Shown: positions 1-6,268 of the stretch, one piece after another
Numbering within the stretch: position 1 is the stretch's first letter
How the letters are laid out: the number at the start of each line of letters is the position of its first letter
Assembly (NCBI GenBank): GCA_020438525.1
Contig: JAGQUL010000209.1
Span: 1-27,781, forward strand
DNA from: Thermoleophilia bacterium
GTDB taxonomy: Bacteria > Actinomycetota > Thermoleophilia > Gaiellales > SKUG01
Reading direction: 5' to 3'
DNA: 27,781 nucleotides
Notes under the pieces: model-generated
Databases searched by the model: none
What the model was told of the DNA's origin: nothing
Seen by the model: only the letters and a program-made list of their open reading frames with translations
Position numbers and translations under genes: made by a program

Positions 1-908
1 TCAGACAGCACGCCTTCGAGCAGCTTGCCGAAGATCGTGGGATGCACCTTGTCCCACTGGAACCGGTCGGCGGCGGTGAACAGTAGGTCCAGCTCGTCGG
101 GTTCGAGGTGGACGTGCGCGGGCTTGGCGAACAGCCCGCCGTTGGAGTAGGGCACGCCGTCGTACATCGGCGAGCGCGCTTCGCGCTCGGGCGTGTTGAG
201 GTACTCGAACATGCGTCCGAGGTCGTCCTGCGACGAGCGCCGATGATCCTTGCGCAGGCCTTCGAGCAGCTGGGTGAACCGGTGCGCCTTGATCAGCCCC
301 AGATCCTCAGCGAACATGCACCAGACGCTCTGCAGGAGGAAGTCACGCAGCACGAACGTGTCGGCGGCGCGGCGCTCGCGAAGGCGCAGGTACAGGTCGG
401 AAATGAGCGCGGTCGCCTCGTGGGTGACGGCCGTGGCGTCGGTGCCGAAGTGCGGCTCGTCGCCCGCGAGGAACAACAGCGCGTCGTAGTGGTCGGGCAG
501 GTCGACCAGGTCGAGCACGGCGCGCGGCTTGGAGAACGCGCCCGGCTCCCACACCTCGAGCTTGTTGAATGCGCAGAGCACGGCGAATCGAGGCCGCCGG
601 ATGCCTGCGTCGGCGTCGTCGGCTTCCTCCCAGTAGCGCATGAGCTGGGGGCGGTGCTTGGTGAGCCGGCCCGCTTCCTTCGGGCCCTTCATCTCGATGA
701 TGCAGACGCCGGGCCAGTAGAAGTCGCGAAAGCCCTTCTCCTTGCGGCTCTCGAACTCGGCGCCGACGTCCTCGCGGTCGGTGCCGTAGCACGCAAGCAG
801 CTGGGTGAGGAAGGTCTGGGCGCCAGCTTCCTCGGAGCCTGCGTAGACGCTCCACTTGGCGGCGAACGCCGTCAGGCGCTGTCGAATCTCGTCTCCGGAG
901 AGCGCCAC
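1..908 (-). CDS. MmeI-like (type IIL) restriction-modification enzyme, N-terminal part
   Basis: The GTG start at 908 opens a frame that stays open for 302 codons to the left edge, so the 3' part is missing. The N-terminus matches the MmeI layout: an opening VALSGDEIRQR, a PD-(D/E)XK nuclease core with D62 (in GFRDFYWPG), E72 and K74 (IIEMK), the same D-x9-E-x-K spacing as MmeI, then the helical region with CMFAEDLGLI and FEYLNTPERE, and HPTIFGKLLEGVL, which in the family leads into the methyltransferase domain. Known family members join DNA cleavage and adenine methylation in one chain; the methyltransferase and specificity parts should lie left of the window. It follows the 83-aa gene by 13 nt, with a GGCGGGGG ribosome site, so the two probably form an operon. 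The island context suggests a defence role. Whether the complete protein is active cannot be seen. Confidence 0.85.
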   Translation of the reverse strand, partial: MALSGDEIRQRLTAFAAKWSVYAGSEEAGAQTFLTQLLACYGTDREDVGAEFESRKEKGFRDFYWPGVCIIEMKGPKEAGRLTKHRPQLMRYWEEADDADAGIRRPRFAVLCAFNKLEVWEPGAFSKPRAVLDLVDLPDHYDALLFLAGDEPHFGTDATAVTHEATALISDLYLRLRERRAADTFVLRDFLLQSVWCMFAEDLGLIKAHRFTQLLEGLRKDHRRSSQDDLGRMFEYLNTPEREARSPMYDGVPYSNGGLFAKPAHVHLEPDELDLLFTAADRFQWDKVHPTIFGKLLEGVLS

Positions 909-921
909 GCTACCCCCGCCG

Positions 922-1173
922 TCAGGACAGGGTCATCTGGTCGGAGGCGTCTGCCTTCGTGCCGTCGTCGTACGTGTCGTCGGAGAAGTACGTACCGTGC
1001 ATGATCGAGCGGTGCAACTCGCGAAGCTGCACCTCGGAGTGGCGCATCGAGTCGACGAGGTGCTCCTTGGCCCCCATCTTCATGAGGTTCTTGACCGCCT
1101 TCTCGGCGCGCTCGCGCGCCTCCGAGATGTAGAGGAGCGTCGCCTCGATTTCGCTGAAATGCTGCTCGTTCAT
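922..1173 (-). CDS. small helical protein upstream of the MmeI-like gene
   Basis: Encodes 83 residues beginning MNEQHFSEIEATLLYISE. The ATG is preceded by GGGAG at a good distance, and a TAGAAT -10 box sits 22 nt further up, which fixes the start. The first 60 residues look like two amphipathic helices rich in Glu, Arg and Lys; the tail is acidic (SDDTYDDGTKADASDQ). There is no signal peptide, membrane segment or cysteine motif. I do not recognise a family. It ends 13 nt before the restriction-modification gene and is probably co-transcribed with it, so it may be an accessory subunit or a regulator, but nothing in the sequence decides between these. Confidence 0.75.
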   Translation of the reverse strand: MNEQHFSEIEATLLYISEARERAEKAVKNLMKMGAKEHLVDSMRHSEVQLRELHRSIMHGTYFSDDTYDDGTKADASDQMTLS

Positions 1174-1195
1174 CGCGTCTCCCGTCGTGATGGGG

Positions 1196-1201
1196 ATTCT
1201 A
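1196..1201 (-). promoter_or_regulatory. -10 box of the restriction-modification operon
   Basis: TAGAAT on the minus strand, 22 nt before the ATG at 1173. A 6-bp inverted repeat (CCGACC at 1206-1211, GGTCGG at 1219-1224) occupies the spacer upstream of it, so a repressor could act there. No clear -35 box is visible. Confidence 0.5.
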
Positions 1202-1315
1202 CCGGCCGACCCGGACGCGGTCGGTGCGGAATCGCTACCGGCGTCCGGCGGTGCCCACGAGTATGGCCGCGCGGTCGTCACGGAAGACGCGCAGACCGTC
1301 ACGTCTTCGTGCCAG

Positions 1316-1339
1316 CTTCGTCACGATCGCGTGACGAAG
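1316..1339. promoter_or_regulatory. perfect 10-bp-arm dyad, candidate operator
   Basis: CTTCGTCACG at 1316-1325 and its exact reverse complement CGTGACGAAG at 1330-1339 are separated by ATCG. The dyad lies between two divergent genes and ends 5 nt before the -35 box (1345) of the plus-strand gene. It is far from any gene end, so an operator for a dimeric regulator is more likely than a terminator. The regulator is unknown. Confidence 0.5.
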
Positions 1340-1344
1340 TGTGA

Positions 1345-1374
1345 TTGGGCGGCCTCCGAACCCGCATCTACAAT
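1345..1374 (+). promoter_or_regulatory. leaderless promoter of the 92-aa gene
   Basis: TTGGGC (1345-1350), an 18-nt spacer and TACAAT (1369-1374) place the transcription start at about the ATG at 1382, so the mRNA would have no leader. Inverted arms CCCGC (1361-1365) and GCGGG (1375-1379) flank the -10 box. Confidence 0.55.
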
Positions 1375-1381
1375 GCGGGGC

Positions 1382-1660
1382 ATGGTACCGAGCACGTCAT
1401 CCCGTCCACATCGGCTCGACGAGAACCTCGTCGATGACGATCTTCGAGCGCGTTTCGCAACGCTCACCAATCGAGAGTTCACGTCGCTGCGCGAAGCGCT
1501 TGCGTACCATTTCAGCTACGTTCGTCCCGGAATCACGCGCGCTCTTGACGACGACTCCATGCCTGCGCGTCTCCGCCGAGATGACTTCGCCACGCTGCAC
1601 GCAGCGATGGGGAAGTTGGGGATTCGCATGCGGTCGCCATTGCCGGCGGAATTGGAGTAG
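1382..1660 (+). CDS. hypothetical 92-aa protein of the island
   Basis: The frame from ATG 1382 gives MVPSTSSRPHRLDENLVDDD and continues as a soluble, charged, mainly helical protein. An in-frame ATG at 1373 overlaps the -10 box and cannot be used if TACAAT is the promoter, so 1382 is preferred. No cysteine motif, signal peptide or recognisable helix-turn-helix is seen. It is divergent from the restriction-modification operon across a region with a perfect dyad, the usual position for a controller gene, but the sequence does not resemble known C proteins. Function unknown. Codon use is less G/C-biased than in the chromosomal part of the window. Confidence 0.6.
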   Translation: MVPSTSSRPHRLDENLVDDDLRARFATLTNREFTSLREALAYHFSYVRPGITRALDDDSMPARLRRDDFATLHAAMGKLGIRMRSPLPAELE

Positions 1661-1696
1661 CGCGGAGCGGCTCTGGCCGGCTTGTAGCGAGTGCCC

Positions 1697-1714
1697 GCGC
1701 CCCCCTTCGGGTGC
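1697..1714 (+). terminator. possible hairpin terminator after the 92-aa gene
   Basis: GCGCCC and GGGTGC form a 6-bp stem (one G-U pair) with a 6-nt loop, 37 nt after the stop codon. No T-tract follows. Weak. Confidence 0.25.
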
Positions 1715-1862
1715 GGCAGCTTACGCAACGAGAGGGTGAGTCCGGCGGTAGCACTAGGCTACTGGGTTGCACCGCGTCGTAGCGTGGCGCAGACACTTCA
1801 GCCCAGCTTGCCGTACCCAATCAAGGGCTTCGGACGCAGTTCGATCCAAGGAGGATCGCATC

Positions 1863-2066
1863 ATGACCAGGAAGCCCGCGAATCACAGGAAGGCGTGGAC
1901 GCCGAGCGACAACAAGCAGCTTCGGGATCTCGCTGCTGGCAACACTCCGACACGCGTCATCAGCCTCAAGACGGGACGTACGCCCGATGCGATTCAGTCG
2001 CAGGCGAGCAAGCTCGGTGTGAGTCTCAAGCCCGTGAACCAGAGTCCGTACAACCGCCGCAAGTAG
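1863..2066 (+). CDS. 67-aa Myb/HTH-like small protein
   Basis: The ATG at 1863 follows a strong AAGGAGG-type ribosome site. The basic product MTRKPANHRKAWTPSDNKQL continues with a short helical stretch (LAAGNTPTRVISLKTGRTPD) and a third helix (AIQSQASKLGVSL). The order of a Trp, three short helices and a TPDAIQSQASKL recognition-like helix resembles small Myb/SANT-like DNA-binding proteins of phages and islands. The gene ends 10 nt before the 395-aa gene and must be read with it. A regulator or DNA-binding partner of the neighbour is the most natural guess; the fold assignment is by eye. Confidence 0.7.
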   Translation: MTRKPANHRKAWTPSDNKQLRDLAAGNTPTRVISLKTGRTPDAIQSQASKLGVSLKPVNQSPYNRRK

Positions 2067-2076
2067 GAGCAGCCTG

Positions 2077-3264
2077 ATGAGTTCTGCCACCGCGCCATCC
2101 AAGAACGGCAAGCCCGCGACGAAGGCCGCCCCGGCGAAGAGGTCGCGCAAGCGGAAGTCATTTCCGAGTACGAGCTTTGAGCAGGCGCTCGAACTTGCTG
2201 AAGCGATGGTGGAAATCGCAGGCGGCGCGCGAGAGGTTCGGCGCGTCACCTTGTTCGATCACCTTGGTCGCGCTCCGGAAAGCGGCCCGAGCCGCCAGTC
2301 GGTCACTAACTCTGGCAAGTATGGGCTCACCGAAGGCAGTTACTCCGCCGAGACGCTGCGGCTGACCGATGATGGGCTTGCCGCGGTGAGCGCCGACGTG
2401 CTTCCCCGCGAACGTGCGCGCGCACGCTACCGGCTGGCCATCGAAGGGATTCCCGTCTTCAGGGCGCTCTTCGAGAGGTTCTCGGGTGCCAAGGTTCCCT
2501 CGCAGCAGGTCATGCGCGATTTCCTGGTGTCGGATCATGCGACATCTGCTGAGGATGCGAAGGAAGCGGTGGAGGTGTTCATCCTGAACGCCCGATACAT
2601 CGGTGCGATCAAGACGTTGAGTGGCGCGGAACGCATCCTCACCCTTGACCACATGCTCGATGAGCTTCCTAGCGCAGGACAACAGCCCGCCGCATTGCCA
2701 ACGGGCGACGACGGTTCACACCCGGTCTCGAAGAGCACGACTCGTGCGGCGTCCGTTGTCACATCGGATCTCAAGCATGCGTGCTTCTACATCGCGCCGA
2801 TCGGCGAGGAAGGCAGCGACGTTCGCAAGCACTCGGACCTCATCCTCGGACAGATCGTCGAGCCAGCAATCGAAGAACTTGGTCTGGACCTGCGGGTCGT
2901 TCGTGCCGACAAGTTGACGCAGCCAGGGATGATCTCGAAGCAGATCATGGATCATGTGTACGGAGCACGACTTGTCGTCGCGGACCTGTCGTATCACAAC
3001 CCCAATGTGTTCTACGAACTTGCCATTCGCCACTCGACGCGGCTTCCGACGGTGTTGATCAGTCGGACGGCCGACCGGGTGCCATTTGACATCGCTGACC
3101 TCAGGGTCGTGCGTCTCGACATGACAGATCTGTACAGCTTCGTCCCGAGCATCGAAGCATGGCGTGCTGAACTCACCCAGCATGCTCGACAGGCGCTCGA
3201 GAATCCAGACGCGGCGATCACTCCTGTGACGCTTACCGATACCTCGGTACAGGCGAGTCCGTAG
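2077..3264 (+). CDS. DUF5343-like plus nucleoside 2-deoxyribosyltransferase-like protein
   Basis: Encodes 395 residues. Residues 1-30 are a basic, disordered lead. Residues about 30-115 look like a winged-helix domain of the DUF5343 type (FEQALELAEAMVEIAGG, then SGKYGLTEGSYSAETLRLTD). Residues about 235-350 are a Rossmann-like nucleotide domain: CFYIAPIGEEGSD from 236, a middle ADLSYHNPNVFYELAIRH with NPNVFYEL at 308-315, and IPFD-type VPFDIADLRVV near the end. This fits the nucleoside 2-deoxyribosyltransferase/TIR-like superfamily, where a Glu after the NPNV turn (here E314) is catalytic. Domains of this class split nucleotides or NAD in several phage-defence effectors. The island setting and the upstream DNA-binding gene suggest defence, which is inference. 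An ordinary nucleotide-salvage role is less likely because of the long N-terminal domain. Confidence 0.75.
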   Translation: MSSATAPSKNGKPATKAAPAKRSRKRKSFPSTSFEQALELAEAMVEIAGGAREVRRVTLFDHLGRAPESGPSRQSVTNSGKYGLTEGSYSAETLRLTDDGLAAVSADVLPRERARARYRLAIEGIPVFRALFERFSGAKVPSQQVMRDFLVSDHATSAEDAKEAVEVFILNARYIGAIKTLSGAERILTLDHMLDELPSAGQQPAALPTGDDGSHPVSKSTTRAASVVTSDLKHACFYIAPIGEEGSDVRKHSDLILGQIVEPAIEELGLDLRVVRADKLTQPGMISKQIMDHVYGARLVVADLSYHNPNVFYELAIRHSTRLPTVLISRTADRVPFDIADLRVVRLDMTDLYSFVPSIEAWRAELTQHARQALENPDAAITPVTLTDTSVQASP

Positions 3265-3325
3265 TGGCCCCATCCGGCCAACCACGTCCCCGCAGCCCTC
3301 GTTGCTCACGTTGCCCACGTCGAAA

Positions 3326-3349
3326 CGAGTGGCACTACGAGTGGCACCA
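3326..3349 (+). repeat. tandem 12-bp repeat near the attachment site
   Basis: CGAGTGGCACTA (3326-3337) is followed at once by CGAGTGGCACCA (3338-3349), one mismatch. It lies about 95 nt before the tRNA scar. Integrase arm-binding sites are often short direct repeats at this sort of distance; that role is a guess. Read in the frame following the 2077-3264 gene, the segment 3265-3423 gives a Thr/Ser-rich tail ending in TGA, possibly a relic of an integrase C-terminus. Confidence 0.4.
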
Positions 3350-3362
3350 CGACCGCAACGAA

Positions 3363-3382
3363 GGTCGTTTCTGGCAACGACC
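3363..3382 (+). terminator. hairpin after the deoxyribosyltransferase-like gene
   Basis: GGTCGTT (3363-3369) pairs with AACGACC (3376-3382) around a 6-nt loop, about 100 nt after the stop. A shorter hairpin TGGCC/GGCCA sits directly after the stop at 3265-3280. Either could end transcription; no T-tract is present. Confidence 0.3.
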
Positions 3383-3443
3383 GAAATTGCGAAGTGCCTG
3401 CTCAGGAGCGAAATCCTGCGTGAATGTTTCGCGCTCCGGGTCG

Positions 3444-3484
3444 CTTTCACGCCGGTAGCACGGGTTCGAATCCCGTACGGGGTA
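3444..3484 (+). other. attachment-site scar: displaced 3' half of tRNA-Glu(TTC)
   Basis: The segment reads as an anticodon loop CTTTCAC (3444-3450, anticodon TTC), the 3' anticodon strand GCCGG, a 4-nt variable loop, a perfect T-arm (ACGGG, TTCGAAT, CCCGT) and the 3' acceptor strand ACGGGGT plus discriminator A, followed by CC. The 5' half is absent: the upstream bases do not pair with GCCGG, and no ACCCCGT-like or GCCCCGT-like acceptor strand occurs in the preceding 100 nt. This is what site-specific recombination into the 3' end of a tRNA gene leaves behind. The intact tRNA-Glu would be expected on the plus strand left of the window, with the island between. Confidence 0.75.
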
Positions 3485-3613
3485 CCTGCGTCACCGATGC
3501 TGCGTCGTTGCTCGCTCGACGGGCATGGAGCCCGCCTTCGCTCACACTCCTTGCCTCGGCACCGCAGGTCACCCAGCGGCATGGCATCGGCCTCCGCTGC
3601 TCGATGGGCGACG

Positions 3614-3706
3614 ATGGGTGTCATCAAGCGCACGAATCCTTCGGGAACGACCTGCTGGGGAATCCAGTGGTTCGACGAGAGCGGCAAGCGTCGCCGCGAG
3701 TTTTGC
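3614..3706 (+). pseudogene. decayed tyrosine-integrase N-terminus
   Basis: From ATG 3614 the first 31 codons read MGVIKRTNPSGTTCWGIQWF and DESGKRRREFC, the typical start of the arm-binding domain of phage-type integrases (MG-I-KR-..-G-..-W-..-RW-D-.-GKRR). After this the resemblance stops in all three frames and no catalytic domain follows, so it is a relic. It lies 130 nt after the tRNA-Glu scar and reads away from it, the place where many islands keep their integrase. It therefore suggests a second, older element to the right of the scar. The stretch 3485-3613 and the rest up to about 3925 hold nothing else I can support. Confidence 0.5.
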
Positions 3707-3925
3707 GTGCCACTCGGCGAACACGTCCTCGACGAGCATCTCCGAGCGCGTCACGACACCCGCGACCCGACGCGATGCGATCTTCCCGGCGGCAGGGGCA
3801 GTGCAGAGCGCGGGGACTACGGCAGCGGCTGTGCAATCGATGGGAAGCGTGGTTCGATGGATGGGCAGGGCTCAAGGGTCGCGGGTGTAGCGGCCGATAG
3901 AGCGAGAAGAAGCGAGAAGAGCGGG

Positions 3926-3931
3926 TAGAAT
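3926..3931 (+). promoter_or_regulatory. -10 box, leaderless start of the 57-aa gene
   Basis: TAGAAT ends 6 nt before the ATG at 3938. It is framed by GCGGG (3921-3925) and CCCGC (3933-3937), an inverted pair centred on the box. The direct repeat AGCGAGAAG occurs twice just upstream. Confidence 0.5.
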
Positions 3932-3937
3932 GCCCGC

Positions 3938-4111
3938 ATGGTCGCCACGATGACGAACACGACGAACAAGCCGCAGGAGCAGCCCGAGCCGTCGCAGCAC
4001 CGTACTGCGAACGAAGCTGGCGTGCCCAAGACTGCGGAAGAGCGCCGTGAGGCGCGTCGCGCGTTCATGATGAAGCATCGTGCGGCGTATGAGGCCCTCG
4101 CGAACTCCTGA
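3938..4111 (+). CDS. hypothetical 57-aa protein
   Basis: A short frame from ATG 3938 to TGA 4109-4111 starts MVATMTNTTNKPQEQPEPSQ and ends in a basic helix (AEERREARRAFMMKHRAAYE). A leaderless promoter lies in the expected place, which is the main support. The first 30 residues are polar and probably disordered; there is no signal peptide or metal motif. The next gene starts inside its last codons in another frame, so the two are likely translated from one message. Family and function unknown. Confidence 0.5.
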   Translation: MVATMTNTTNKPQEQPEPSQHRTANEAGVPKTAEERREARRAFMMKHRAAYEALANS

Positions 4112-4352
4112 CGGGATCAACGTCCTGACCAAGGACGACGTGCGCGCCGTCTACGACGACCTCGTCGCCCTGCATGCCGAGGGCGATTTCGACAGCCCCA
4201 TGGGTGCCTGGACGCGGGGCACTGACGAAAAGGTCGGAGCGTTGCTGTACTCGCTCCATCCGCAGTTCGACATCGACCACTTCTCTCGCTTCGATGCGTT
4301 GGTCGAGGATGGCACGCTCTCGATGCGCGGTGGCTGGCGACGCGCTGCGTGA
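4089..4352 (+). CDS. hypothetical 87-aa protein
   Basis: From ATG 4089 the frame reads MRPSRTPDGINVLTKDDVRA and on through a compact acidic sequence (VYDDLVALHAEGDFDSPMGA, then LHPQFDIDHFSRFDALVEDG). It overlaps the end of the 57-aa gene by 23 nt. A GTG at 4080 is the alternative start. No membrane segment or cysteine motif is present. The composition (Asp/Glu-rich, regular hydrophobic spacing, G/C-ending codons) looks like a real small soluble protein. I do not recognise the family. Confidence 0.5.
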   Translation: MRPSRTPDGINVLTKDDVRAVYDDLVALHAEGDFDSPMGAWTRGTDEKVGALLYSLHPQFDIDHFSRFDALVEDGTLSMRGGWRRAA

Positions 4353-4395
4353 TGCTGGCGCGTCGCTCCTGCGCGGGCCGGGTAGGGCACGACGC

Positions 4396-5556
4396 ATGGC
4401 TCGTATCCCTCGCGTGTTGCTGGTCGTCGTCGCCCTGACATTGCTCGTTGCTGGTTGTGGCGATTCGCCGGACGACGGCGGTGCGGCAGCGGGATCATCA
4501 CCGCTTGCAGGCTCCGCGAGGGCGTCGCTCGAGTCGGACCTTCGTGACAAGCTCGCCACGTGGCTGGAGCAGACCGACGCCCCCGGTGCGCAGCTCGCGG
4601 TGACCGACGGCGACCAGACGATCACCGTCGCGACCGGCAACGCCGTGATCGCCCCGCCACGGAAGATGACCACCGATCAGCAGCTGCGGATCGCCAGCGC
4701 CACCAAGCCGATGGTCGCAGCCGCAGCGCTGCAGCTCGTCGAGGCCGGCACGATCGACCTCGACGACACCATCGACGCGTGGTTTCCGGACCTGCCACGT
4801 GCCAGGGACATCACGGTGCAGATGCTGCTCCAGCACACGAGCGGCATCCCGGACTACCTCGACTCCGACGCCTACGATGCGCTGCCCGCCGGGCCGAACC
4901 ACCCGTGGCCGCACGACGGCGTCGTGGAGGCCGCGGCGTCGCTGCCGCGTGCGTTCGAACCGGGAGCGCGCCACGACTACTCGAACAGCAACTACCACCT
5001 GCTCGGCCTGATCGTGGAGGACGAGACCGGCCAGCCGCTCCACGACGTGATCAGGCGCGACGTGCTCGAACCCGCCGGCACCGGCCATATCCGGCTCGAC
5101 GACGGCAGCGGCCCGAACCCGGCGGAGGTGCCGGGGTACGACGCGGCAGGAACTGACCGGACGTCGATCGAGTACGCGCCGATGAGCGCGTGGCGCACCG
5201 CCGGCTGGGCCGACGGCGCCGGGATCGCTTCGGCCGGCGAGCTCGCGCGATGGGGCTGGGCGTACCTCGCCACCGACGCAGTGCTCGGCGACGACATCCG
5301 CCGCCGCAACGTCGAGATCGCCCAGGCACAGCACGACGGCGCCGGGCTCGGGATCTTCGCCACCGACCTCGATGGCGTCGACGAGCCCGCGCTGTTCCAC
5401 TCGGGCGGCGACCCAGGCTACGAGTCACTGCTCGTCTACTTCCCCGACCTCGAGATCGCCGCCGCCGTCACCGCGAACGCGGAGTCGAACGACGACTCGC
5501 TGGACCCGTTCGACACCGCACGCGCCGCCGCCGAGGCGCTCTGGGACGCCACCTGA
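4396..5556 (+). CDS. serine beta-lactamase-like lipoprotein
   Basis: Encodes 386 residues. A lipoprotein signal with lipobox LVAGC (C21) is followed by a Gly/Ser/Asp linker, so the enzyme should be anchored outside the membrane. The penicillin-binding fold of class C beta-lactamases, DD-peptidases and esterases is shown by SATK (nucleophile S101, K104), the YSN triad at 195-197 and HSG at 335-337 in place of KTG, plus LLQHTSGIPDY near 145-153. HSG in the third motif is common in D-alanyl-D-alanine carboxypeptidase/esterase-like members. The substrate cannot be told. The start is set by the signal peptide; no strong ribosome site is seen. It stands 43 nt after the 87-aa gene. Confidence 0.88.
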   Translation: MARIPRVLLVVVALTLLVAGCGDSPDDGGAAAGSSPLAGSARASLESDLRDKLATWLEQTDAPGAQLAVTDGDQTITVATGNAVIAPPRKMTTDQQLRIASATKPMVAAAALQLVEAGTIDLDDTIDAWFPDLPRARDITVQMLLQHTSGIPDYLDSDAYDALPAGPNHPWPHDGVVEAAASLPRAFEPGARHDYSNSNYHLLGLIVEDETGQPLHDVIRRDVLEPAGTGHIRLDDGSGPNPAEVPGYDAAGTDRTSIEYAPMSAWRTAGWADGAGIASAGELARWGWAYLATDAVLGDDIRRRNVEIAQAQHDGAGLGIFATDLDGVDEPALFHSGGDPGYESLLVYFPDLEIAAAVTANAESNDDSLDPFDTARAAAEALWDAT

Positions 5557-5603
5557 CCCGTCAGTCCGATTCGCCGGACCGGCGGTGGGGGAGAGTCCAA
5601 GCG

Positions 5604-5909
5604 ATGGACGAGTTCACCTGTCCAAGATGTGGCGAACAGGAGCAGCTTCGCGGCGAGGCGATCGACGGCGACGAGACGCGTCGCCGGATCCACTGCGAGG
5701 CGTGCGAGGCCTCCTGGGTGCGCGACCTGCACGTCTGCCCCGAGTGCGACTCCCACAACGTGTTCGACGAGCGGCGGCCGCTCTACCAGAAGGCGCGCGG
5801 CGTGCAGCAGTCGATCATCTCGATGTTCACCGTGCAGGTCTGCGCCGACTGCGGCTGGACCAACGCTGCCGGCGACGCGCGCCGCGGCTGGACCAACGAC
5901 GATCGATGA
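5604..5909 (+). CDS. double zinc-ribbon protein
   Basis: Encodes 101 residues from ATG 5604, preceded by GGGGGAGAG. Four CxxC knuckles are visible: CPRC and CEAC in the first half, CPEC and CADC in the second, enough for two zinc ribbons. Between the second pair lies a helical stretch RPLYQKARGVQQSIISMFTV. Zinc ribbons of this type bind nucleic acid or proteins; no catalytic residues are seen. It lies 47 nt after the lipoprotein gene and may share its transcript. Function unknown. Confidence 0.75.
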   Translation: MDEFTCPRCGEQEQLRGEAIDGDETRRRIHCEACEASWVRDLHVCPECDSHNVFDERRPLYQKARGVQQSIISMFTVQVCADCGWTNAAGDARRGWTNDDR

Positions 5910-6013
5910 CGACGATCGGGTTGCGATCGACGAGGCATCGCACCCCCACGTCGGGCCCGGCCGCCGCGCTGCTCGACGCCGTGGCGGCGTGGCAGCGCAT
6001 CGCGACTTCATGA
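5906..6013 (+). CDS. possible 35-aa peptide
   Basis: ATG 5906 overlaps the previous stop as ATGA. The 35 codons (MTTIGLRSTRHRTPTSGPAA...) have G/C-ending bias and end at TGA 6011-6013. The overlap would allow coupled translation, but there is no family evidence, and chance is likely at this length. Confidence 0.2.
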   Translation: MTTIGLRSTRHRTPTSGPAAALLDAVAAWQRIATS

Positions 6014-6024
6014 TCGCTTCATGA
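6007..6024 (+). repeat. two TTCATGA direct repeats spaced 11 bp
   Basis: TTCATGA occurs at 6007-6013 and 6018-6024, one helical turn apart, 31 nt upstream of a -10 box (TAGCGT, 6055-6060). Tandem 11-bp repeats are the usual target of OmpR/PhoP-type response regulators (Streptomyces PHO boxes have a GTTCA core). The match is suggestive only. Confidence 0.35.
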
Positions 6025-6054
6025 CCTGCACACCGATCGTTCTCCGTACGCGGC

Positions 6055-6060
6055 TAGCGT
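6055..6060 (+). promoter_or_regulatory. -10 box, leaderless start of the 59-aa gene
   Basis: TAGCGT with a 7-nt gap to ATG 6068, the same hexamer used before the NYN gene at 21163. No TTGAC-like -35 box is seen, consistent with an activator-dependent promoter. Confidence 0.4.
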
Positions 6061-6067
6061 TTCGGTC

Positions 6068-6247
6068 ATGGAGATCATCACGACAGATCACCGGCGCGGT
6101 CGCGCTCCGTCGTCGCTCAGGCTTGCACTGCGATCGTTTCGACACGCGGACCTCAACAGCGGTGCCGGCCCCGACATCCCCCGCGGCGGCGCGACGACGC
6201 AGCCGCATCAGCTCGTCGGCCTGCTCGCCTGCATGCGGCGCGGCTGA
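6068..6247 (+). CDS. hypothetical 59-aa protein
   Basis: The frame from ATG 6068 to TGA 6245-6247 reads MEIITTDHRRGRAPSSLRLA and on to a Cys-containing end (LVGLLACMRRG). It is basic, without signal peptide or membrane span. Support comes from the leaderless promoter in the standard position and the direct repeats upstream. It ends 21 nt before the sigma factor. Function unknown; a chance frame is possible. Confidence 0.35.
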   Translation: MEIITTDHRRGRAPSSLRLALRSFRHADLNSGAGPDIPRGGATTQPHQLVGLLACMRRG

Positions 6248-6268
6248 CGCGCGATCGCATACGAAGCA

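Noticed and set aside
108..1004. Long open plus-strand frame opposite the MmeI-like gene
   Set aside because: Its sequence is low-complexity Arg/Ala/Val/Glu text typical of an antisense frame in GC-rich DNA, while the minus strand gives a clear family match.
3390..3484. A complete tRNA gene
   Set aside because: Only the 3' half folds; no 5' acceptor, D-arm or 5' anticodon strand that pairs with it is present.
6007..6024. A definite PHO box
   Set aside because: The spacing fits but the repeat core is TTCATGA rather than GTTCACC and there is no phosphate gene nearby, so only a generic direct repeat is reported.
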